Part shown: positions 58,916 to 64,000 of the stretch, piece after piece
Layout: each line of letters opens with the position of its first letter
Position numbering within the stretch: position 1 is the stretch's first letter
NCBI GenBank assembly: GCA_029319145.1
Contig: CP119753.1
Coordinates: 1,984,001 to 2,048,000 of the forward strand
Origin: Microbacter sp. GSS18
Lineage (GTDB): Bacteria > Actinomycetota > Actinomycetes > Actinomycetales > Microbacteriaceae
DNA: 64,000 bases
Direction: 5' to 3'
Notes under the pieces: generated by a model
Seen by the model: only the letters and a program-made list of their open reading frames with translations
Told to the model about the DNA's origin: nothing
The model's database searches: none
Position numbers and translations under genes: made by a program

Positions 58916-60190
58916 CTACTGCGTGAGCCCCGGGTACAGCGGGAACGCCGTCGCGAGGGCGTCCACCCGCGCGCGGAGGGCCGCGATGTCGGCACCGGGC
59001 TGCAGCGCGAGGGCGATGATGTCGGCGACCTCGGTGAACTCCACGTCGCCGAATCCGCGGGTCGCCAGCGCCGGTGTGCCGATGCGCAGGCCCGACGTGA
59101 CCATCGGCGGCCGCGGGTCGTTGGGCACGGCGTTGCGGTTCACGGTGATGTGGATCTCGTGCAGCAGGTCCTCGGCCTGCTTGCCGTCGATCTCGGCGTC
59201 GCGCAGGTCCACCAGCACCAGGTGCACGTCGGTGCCGCCGGAACGCACCGAGACGCCGGCGCCCGCGACGTCCGGCTGCGCGAGCCGATCGGCGAGGATC
59301 GCCGCGCCGCGCACGGTGCGCTCCTGCCGCTCGCGGAACTCCGGGGTCGCCGCCAGCTTGAAGGCGGTGGCCTTGGCCGCGATGACGTGCATGAGGGGCC
59401 CGCCCTGCTGGCCCGGGAACACCGCGGAGTTGATCTTCTTGGCGATGTCGGCGTCGTTGGTCAGGATGAAGCCCGAGCGGGGGCCGCCGATGGTCTTGTG
59501 CACCGTCGAGGACACCACGTGCGCGTGCGGCACCGGCGAGGGGTGGACGCCCGCGGCCACGAGCCCGGCGAAGTGGGCCATGTCGACCCACAGCAGCGCG
59601 CCCACCTCATCGGCGATCGCGCGGAACGCGGCGAAGTCGAGCTGCCGAGGGTAGGCCGACCAGCCCGCGATGATCACCTTCGGCTGGTGCTCGAGCGCGA
59701 GACGGCGCACCTCGTCCATGTCGACGACGCTGGTCTCGGGGTTCACGCCGTATGCGACGACGTTGTAGAGGCGGCCCGAGAAGTTGATCTTCATGCCGTG
59801 CGTGAGGTGTCCGCCGTGATCGAGCGAGAGGCCGAGGATCGTGTCGCCGGGGCGCGCGATGGCGTGCAGGACGGCCGCGTTGGCGGATGCGCCCGAGTGG
59901 GGCTGGACGTTGGCGAACTCGGCCCCGAACAGCGCCTTCGCGCGCGCGATCGCGAGCTCCTCGGCGACGTCGACCTCTTCGCATCCGCCGTAGTAGCGGC
60001 GACCCGGATAGCCCTCGGCGTACTTGTTCGTCAGCACCGAGCCCTGCGACTGCAGCACCGAGACCGGGACGAAATTCTCGGACGCGATCATCTCGAGGAA
60101 CGAGCGCTGGCGCGTCAGCTCGCGCTCGAGGACCTCGGCGATCTCGGGGTCGACCTCGGCGAGCGGGGCGTTGAAGTGCGGATCGGTCAT
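58916..60190 (-). CDS. glyA: Serine hydroxymethyltransferase
   Basis: A PLP enzyme transferring the serine hydroxymethyl group to tetrahydrofolate, giving glycine; 424 residues. Motifs: [52 protein letters not shown], and the PLP lysine in [25 protein letters not shown] lies six bases upstream of ATG 60190. The long leader contains a ZTP riboswitch, which would raise expression when the purine intermediate AICAR, and hence ZTP, accumulates under folate shortage. Confidence 0.96.
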   Translation of the reverse strand: MTDPHFNAPLAEVDPEIAEVLERELTRQRSFLEMIASENFVPVSVLQSQGSVLTNKYAEGYPGRRYYGGCEEVDVAEELAIARAKALFGAEFANVQPHSGASANAAVLHAIARPGDTILGLSLDHGGHLTHGMKINFSGRLYNVVAYGVNPETSVVDMDEVRRLALEHQPKVIIAGWSAYPRQLDFAAFRAIADEVGALLWVDMAHFAGLVAAGVHPSPVPHAHVVSSTVHKTIGGPRSGFILTNDADIAKKINSAVFPGQQGGPLMHVIAAKATAFKLAATPEFRERQERTVRGAAILADRLAQPDVAGAGVSVRSGGTDVHLVLVDLRDAEIDGKQAEDLLHEIHITVNRNAVPNDPRPPMVTSGLRIGTPALATRGFGDVEFTEVADIIALALQPGADIAALRARVDALATAFPLYPGLTQ

Positions 60191-60238
60191 GGCGATCTCC
60201 TTGACTGCGGCTATGCGGGGGTCCGTGGCGGGGGACGT

Positions 60239-60316
60239 ATCGGCCCAGGCGTGCGGTCGAATGCCGTAGTCGGTCGCTCCCCGGTGGTCACCCACCTCAA
60301 CGCCAGTCGCGACACG
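60239..60316 (-). promoter_or_regulatory. ZTP riboswitch (pfl motif) upstream of glyA
   Basis: The minus strand reads GCGACTGGCGTTGAGG, then TGGGTGACCACCGGGGAGCG, then after a variable stem GACCGCACGCCTGGGCC. These are the conserved blocks of the pfl motif in the right order: G-ACTGGCG, the paired GTGG/CCAC around A-rich joining bases, GGGGAGC, and CCGC-CGCCTGGGC forming the pseudoknot side. ZTP riboswitches regularly precede glyA, folD and purine genes. A -10 hexamer lies just upstream. The downstream leader of about 48 bases to the glyA start is the likely expression platform. Confidence 0.9.
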
Positions 60317-60319
60317 ACG

Positions 60320-60325
60320 AGCATA
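60320..60325 (-). promoter_or_regulatory. -10 hexamer for the ZTP riboswitch-glyA transcript
   Basis: TATGCT on the minus strand, a few bases before the riboswitch's 5' side. Confidence 0.5.
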
Positions 60326-60378
60326 ACGGATGCGGTCCGCTCGCGACCGGCCGACGGCGGCGGTAGGCTGACGTCATC

Positions 60379-60402
60379 CCTTTTGTTAGGACTCTTTACT
60401 TG
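60379..60402. promoter_or_regulatory. AT-rich candidate operator/promoter of the hexosaminidase-nagA operon
   Basis: A short AT-rich tract with TTTTGTTAGGA and CTCTTTACTT lies just ahead of the GGAGG and the GTG start. The TTAGGA/TTTACT halves loosely resemble ROK-family sugar-repressor sites, but symmetry is poor, so this is only a candidate. Confidence 0.3.
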
Positions 60403-60410
60403 GAGGCTCG

Positions 60411-61937
60411 GTGTCGCCCCTCTCGCTGGTCCCCGCCCCGTCGTCGCTCGAAGCCGGCGGCACCCCCTTCCGCCTCGCCGCGCGTACGCGCCTGGAGGGG
60501 GGCGCGGATGCCGCCGCCGAGCTGTCCCGGCTGATCGAGGCGCGCACCGGTCTGCGCCTCGGCGAGCCCGACGACGTCGACGCGGCGACCGCAGCCGGGG
60601 CGATCGACCTCTCCGTCGAGCCGGGCGGCCCGGCGGAGAGCTACCGTCTTCACGTCGCCGAGGACGGTGCGCGCATCGTCGGAGCGGACGCGGCCGGGCT
60701 CTTCTACGGCGTGCAGACCCTCGCCCAGCTCATCGAGCCCGACACCGAGGGGTGGATCGTCCCGGCCGCCGAGATCGCCGACCTCCCTCGCTTCGCCTAT
60801 CGCGGGGTCATGCTCGACGTCGCCCGCCACTTCTTCGACGTGCCGACCGTCAAGGGGTTCGTCGACCGGGCGTCGTCGCTGAAGTTCAACGCGCTGCACC
60901 TGCACCTCACCGACGACCAGGGATGGCGCCTGCACCTGGACGCTCGGCCCGCTCTGACCGAGCGCGCCGCGGGGCTCTCGGTCGGCGGCGACCCGGGCGG
61001 CTTCTACACGAAGGACGACTACCGCGAGCTGGTGGCCTACGCGGCCTCGCGCCACATGATCGTCGTCCCCGAGATCGACATGCCCGGTCACACGCACGCG
61101 GTCGGACTGGCGTACCCCGAACTGGCCGAGGACCCGGTGCTCAGCGAGCACATCCTCGAGGTCGTGCGCGACTACGGCGGCCGGCCACCCGCCCCCGGCG
61201 TGCCCTACGACGGGCTGGCCGTCGGCTTCTCGTCTCTGCGCATCCGCGACCAGGCGACGTACGACTTCGTCGCCGACGTCTTCGGCGAACTCGCATCCCT
61301 CACGCCGGGCCCGTACCTGCACCTCGGCGGCGACGAGTGCCTGGGGACCGATCCGGCGGAGTTCGCGGAGTTCGTCGCGCGGGCGAGCGCCATCGTCGCC
61401 GACCTCGGCAAGACGCCCGTGACGTGGCACGAGGCCGGGGCCGCCGCCGGGCTGCATCCCGACACCGTCGGCCAGTACTGGGGGTACGTCACACCCACCG
61501 AGGGCATGGACGAGACCACGCGCGGCTTCGTCCGCCGCGGCGGGCAGGTGATCCTCTCCCCCGCCGACGCGGTCTACCTCGACATGAAGCCGAGGCCCGA
61601 CGCGGAGCTCGGCCTGACGTGGGCGAACGGGGCGACGAGTGTCCGCCGCGCCTACGAGTGGGAGCCGCGCGACCTCATCTACGGGATCTCCGAGGCCGAC
61701 ATCCTCGGCGTGGAGGCCCCGCTGTGGACCGAGACGGTGCGCACGCCCGCCGACATCGACGCGCTGGCCTTCCCGCGCATCGCGGCCGCCGCCGAGGCCG
61801 CCTGGTCGCCGGCCACCGGCGACAGCGATCTGCGCACGTGGGAGTCCTTCCGCGACCGGGTCGCCGGACTCGCGGGCCTGTGGGAGGGCCTCGGCATCGG
61901 CTTCGACGGCGGCGATGAGATCGCGTGGGTGCGGTGA
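60411..61937 (+). CDS. Family 20 beta-N-acetylhexosaminidase
   Basis: A 508-residue glycosidase releasing GlcNAc from chitobiose or related sugars by substrate-assisted catalysis. A GH20b N-terminal domain (about 1-115) precedes the barrel, which opens with FAYRGVMLDVARHFFDV and has LHLHLTDDQGWRL. The catalytic pair is Asp308-Glu309 in LHLGGDECLG, and the trailing tryptophans include QYWGYV and EAAWSP. No signal peptide is evident, so it probably acts on imported chito-oligosaccharides. The GTG start at 60411 follows TTGGAGG. The stop overlaps the nagA start by one base. Confidence 0.93.
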   Translation: MSPLSLVPAPSSLEAGGTPFRLAARTRLEGGADAAAELSRLIEARTGLRLGEPDDVDAATAAGAIDLSVEPGGPAESYRLHVAEDGARIVGADAAGLFYGVQTLAQLIEPDTEGWIVPAAEIADLPRFAYRGVMLDVARHFFDVPTVKGFVDRASSLKFNALHLHLTDDQGWRLHLDARPALTERAAGLSVGGDPGGFYTKDDYRELVAYAASRHMIVVPEIDMPGHTHAVGLAYPELAEDPVLSEHILEVVRDYGGRPPAPGVPYDGLAVGFSSLRIRDQATYDFVADVFGELASLTPGPYLHLGGDECLGTDPAEFAEFVARASAIVADLGKTPVTWHEAGAAAGLHPDTVGQYWGYVTPTEGMDETTRGFVRRGGQVILSPADAVYLDMKPRPDAELGLTWANGATSVRRAYEWEPRDLIYGISEADILGVEAPLWTETVRTPADIDALAFPRIAAAAEAAWSPATGDSDLRTWESFRDRVAGLAGLWEGLGIGFDGGDEIAWVR

Positions 61938-63082
61938 TGTCCACCGTCATCCACTCGGTGCGCCTCGTCGACGCGGGATCGGTGACGCCCGACGCCTGGG
62001 TGCGCTTCGACGCCGGGCGCGTGGTCGCCACCGGCACCGGATCGACGTGGGAGCCCGCGGACACCGTCGTCGACGGCTCGGGATCGGCAGGCCCCGACGC
62101 GGTGCTGACCCCCGGCTTCGTCGACCTGCACGGGCACGGCGGCGGCGGGTGCAATCACGACGAGGGCGCGGATGCCGTGCGCACGGCGCGCGCCGTCCAC
62201 CGCGCCCACGGCACGACGAGGGCGGTTCTGTCGCTGGTGACCGCCGCGATGGGCGACCTCGCCGAGCGCACCACCATGATCGCCGAGCTCGCGGCATCCG
62301 ACCCCGAGATCCTCGGCTCGCATCTCGAGGGCCCGTTCCTCGACCCCGGCCACAAGGGCGCCCACACCGAGGGGCTGCTGCGCTCGCCCCATCCCGCCGA
62401 CGTCGCGCGCCTGCTGGACGCGGGCCGCGGCACCATCCGGCAGGTCACGCTCGCGCCCGAACTCCCGGGTGCAGACGCGGCGATCGAGCGCTTCCGAGCG
62501 GCCGGCACGGTCGTCGCCGTCGGCCACACCGACGCCGATGCCGCCGACGCGCGCGCGGCGTTCGATGCCGGGGCCACTCTTCTCACACACGCCTTCAACG
62601 CCATGAACGGCATCCACCACCGCGCACCCGGCCCCGTCGCGGCGGCACTCGGCGATGACCGCGTCGTGCTCGAGATCATCGCCGACGGCATCCACGTCGA
62701 CCCGGGGCTGATCGCGGTGCTGTTCCGCGTCGCCGGGGATCGGATCGCCCTGATCACCGACGCCATGTCGGCAGCCGGAGCCCCCGACGGCGCGTACGAG
62801 CTCGGCGGCCTGGCCGTGACGGTCCAGGACGGGACCGCGCGCCTGACCGAGGGCGGGGCGATCGCCGGATCCACGCTGACGCAGGACGTCGCCCTGCGTC
62901 ATGTCGTCGACGCCGGCGTCGACCTGGCCACGGCCGTCGGCGCCCTCACCCGGACGCCCGCCCGCGTGCTGGGGATCGACGACATCGGCCGCCTCGCCGT
63001 CGGCGCGCGAGCCGACGCGGTCCTGCTGACGGCGGACCTCGCGGTGCGCTCGGTGTGGGTCGACGGCGCCGCCGTGCCGTGA
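61937..63082 (+). CDS. nagA: N-acetylglucosamine-6-phosphate deacetylase
   Basis: Removes acetate from GlcNAc 6-phosphate, opening amino-sugar use; 381 residues, amidohydrolase barrel. Metal and substrate residues: LTPGFVDLHGHGGGGCNHDEG, the glutamate in SHLEGPFLDPGHKGAH, AVGHTDAD, LTHAFNAMNGIHHR, and the catalytic aspartate in LITDAMSAAG. ATG 61937 shares its A with the stop of the hexosaminidase gene (TGATG), so translation is coupled. nagB and a kinase are not in the window. Confidence 0.94.
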   Translation: MSTVIHSVRLVDAGSVTPDAWVRFDAGRVVATGTGSTWEPADTVVDGSGSAGPDAVLTPGFVDLHGHGGGGCNHDEGADAVRTARAVHRAHGTTRAVLSLVTAAMGDLAERTTMIAELAASDPEILGSHLEGPFLDPGHKGAHTEGLLRSPHPADVARLLDAGRGTIRQVTLAPELPGADAAIERFRAAGTVVAVGHTDADAADARAAFDAGATLLTHAFNAMNGIHHRAPGPVAAALGDDRVVLEIIADGIHVDPGLIAVLFRVAGDRIALITDAMSAAGAPDGAYELGGLAVTVQDGTARLTEGGAIAGSTLTQDVALRHVVDAGVDLATAVGALTRTPARVLGIDDIGRLAVGARADAVLLTADLAVRSVWVDGAAVP

Positions 63083-63499
63083 CCGGCTGCGAGGCGGCCG
63101 CCGCATTCCCCGCGATGCGACGGCCGCGTCCCCCCATCCCCCGAGGAACGCGGGGCCGAAGGGCTTCTCCCCCGAGACACCTCTTCGACCCCGCGCGTCC
63201 TGGATCGGGACCTCCAGGACGTCATCCGCCCGACGCCGCGCCCCCCGGCCCGGCCGGCGGAACGTTCCTCCACCCCATGAGATGCACGACCGGCCGATTC
63301 ACAACGCGGTTTCGGGAAGATTGTTCGGAATCGGTCGCCGAATGCGCTCCAACACGCCCGACGACGCTGTTTCGGCCTGGCGAAACTGAGTGTCAGCCGT
63401 GAGAATGGTCCGACGGCGTGATGATCCCCCCGCATCGCGCGTCTCACGGGTGACGGTGTCGACGACGCCGACCGCCACGAGCCGACCGGAGACCCCCAT
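63083..63499. other. 417-bp gap between nagA and the sigma factor gene
   Basis: No convincing reading frame. GTCCTGG (63197-63203) and CCAGGAC (63214-63220) may form the nagA terminator. GTTTCG (63369-63374) and CGAAAC (63381-63386) form an 18-bp symmetric element about 120 bases before the sigma gene and could be its operator or a promoter feature. Base composition is less G+C-rich from about 63290 to 63420, as expected of a promoter region. Confidence 0.5.
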
Positions 63500-64000
63500 G
63501 AGCCAGGAACTGGCCGCCGAGCGCCCCACCGCCGCGCTCGGCGACGCCGACCTGGTGCTGCGCACGCGCTCCGGCGACGCCGACGCGTTCGCCGAGCTGT
63601 GGCGCCGACACTATCGATCGGGCATCGCCGTGGCCCGCTCCGTGACGTCGTCGCTGGACCCCGACGATCTCGTGCAGGAGTCCTACACCCGCATCTACCA
63701 GTCGCTCCAGAGCGGCGGAGGCCCCACCGGGTCGTTCCGCGCGTACCTGTTCACGAGCATCCGCAACACGGCCGCGACGTGGGGGCGCGCCCGCCAGGAG
63801 ACGGCGATCGACGCCATCGACGCGATGGAGGATCCGTCCACGTCCGACCAGGCCACCGCCGAGGCCCTCGATCGCAGCCTCACCAATCAGGCGTTCCGGA
63901 GCCTCCCGACGCGCTGGCAGGAGGTCCTCTGGTACACCGAGATCGAGCAGATGAAGCCCGCCGAGGTGGCGCCGCTGCTGGGCATGAAGGCGTCCGCCGT
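63500..64000 (+). CDS. ECF-type RNA polymerase sigma factor, 3' end cut by window edge
   Basis: 167 residues are visible. Sigma region 2 spans about 18-95: LRTRSGDADAFAELWRRHYR, LDPDDLVQESYTRIYQSL and SFRAYLFTSIRNTAATWGR. Region 4 begins about 130: FRSLPTRWQEVLWYTEIEQMKP followed by AEVAPLLGMKASAV, where the window ends within the recognition helix. A Shine-Dalgarno-like CGGAGA precedes ATG 63500. An anti-sigma factor would be expected downstream, but cannot be seen. ECF group is not assigned. Confidence 0.9.

Noticed and set aside
60379..60402. A DasR or NagR binding site ahead of the hexosaminidase-nagA operon.
   Set aside because: No copy of the DasR-type palindrome (TGGTCTAGACCA-like) is present. 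The AT-rich stretch is only loosely ROK-like, so only a weak candidate is listed.

Overview
The window is high-GC DNA, densely coded with short gaps. It looks like the chromosome of an actinobacterium of the Microbacteriaceae type (Microbacterium-like). The reasons are the strong G/C bias at third codon positions, a GTP-dependent PEP carboxykinase beside a RamB-type regulator, many GTG starts, and many genes that appear to be transcribed without a leader. No tRNA, rRNA, IS element, phage gene or CRISPR array was seen.

Layout. 1-8.9 kb: core genes. These are a PEP-synthase/PPDK regulatory kinase cut by the window edge, trpS, a DUF559 protein, an acetyltransferase, a Fpg/Nei glycosylase and glpK-glpD; a 53-bp minisatellite fills the gap between the glycosylase and glpK. 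9.0-12.7 kb: an FMN riboswitch followed by ribD-ribE-ribBA-ribH, every junction a 4-bp ATGA overlap. 12.9-18.8 kb: two small orphan genes, a three-gene ABC drug/polyketide-type exporter and a single-chain ABC exporter. 18.9-24.6 kb: pckG and the divergent ramB-like gene with palindromes at both promoters, two tiny DUF1059-like genes, a SARP regulator and an AlkZ-like winged-helix protein.

24.7-53.6 kb is a large catabolic island for an aromatic compound that enters the homoprotocatechuate (3,4-dihydroxyphenylacetate) meta-cleavage route. It holds succinic semialdehyde dehydrogenase, an FAD phenol-type monooxygenase, an IclR regulator, an MHS transporter, an unusual FAH-RraA fusion, a GntR/FCD regulator, HpaE, HpaD, HpaH, HpaI, an aldehyde dehydrogenase and a GMC oxidase. 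A serine protease gene interrupts it. It continues with an SDR, an NTF2-like protein, a MoaF-family protein, a zinc alcohol dehydrogenase, an AraC/FeaR-like regulator, a branched-chain-type ABC importer with a fused permease-ATPase, a NIPSNAP-like protein and a ThDP enzyme. Four promoters of the island share the operator ATCRTATACGAT, so the parts appear to form one regulon, probably under the FCD GntR protein.

53.6-64 kb returns to core functions: transglutaminase-like protein, membrane protein, P3A proton-pumping ATPase, folD, glyA behind a ZTP riboswitch, a chitobiose/GlcNAc pair (GH20 hexosaminidase and nagA), and the start of an ECF sigma factor gene cut by the right edge.
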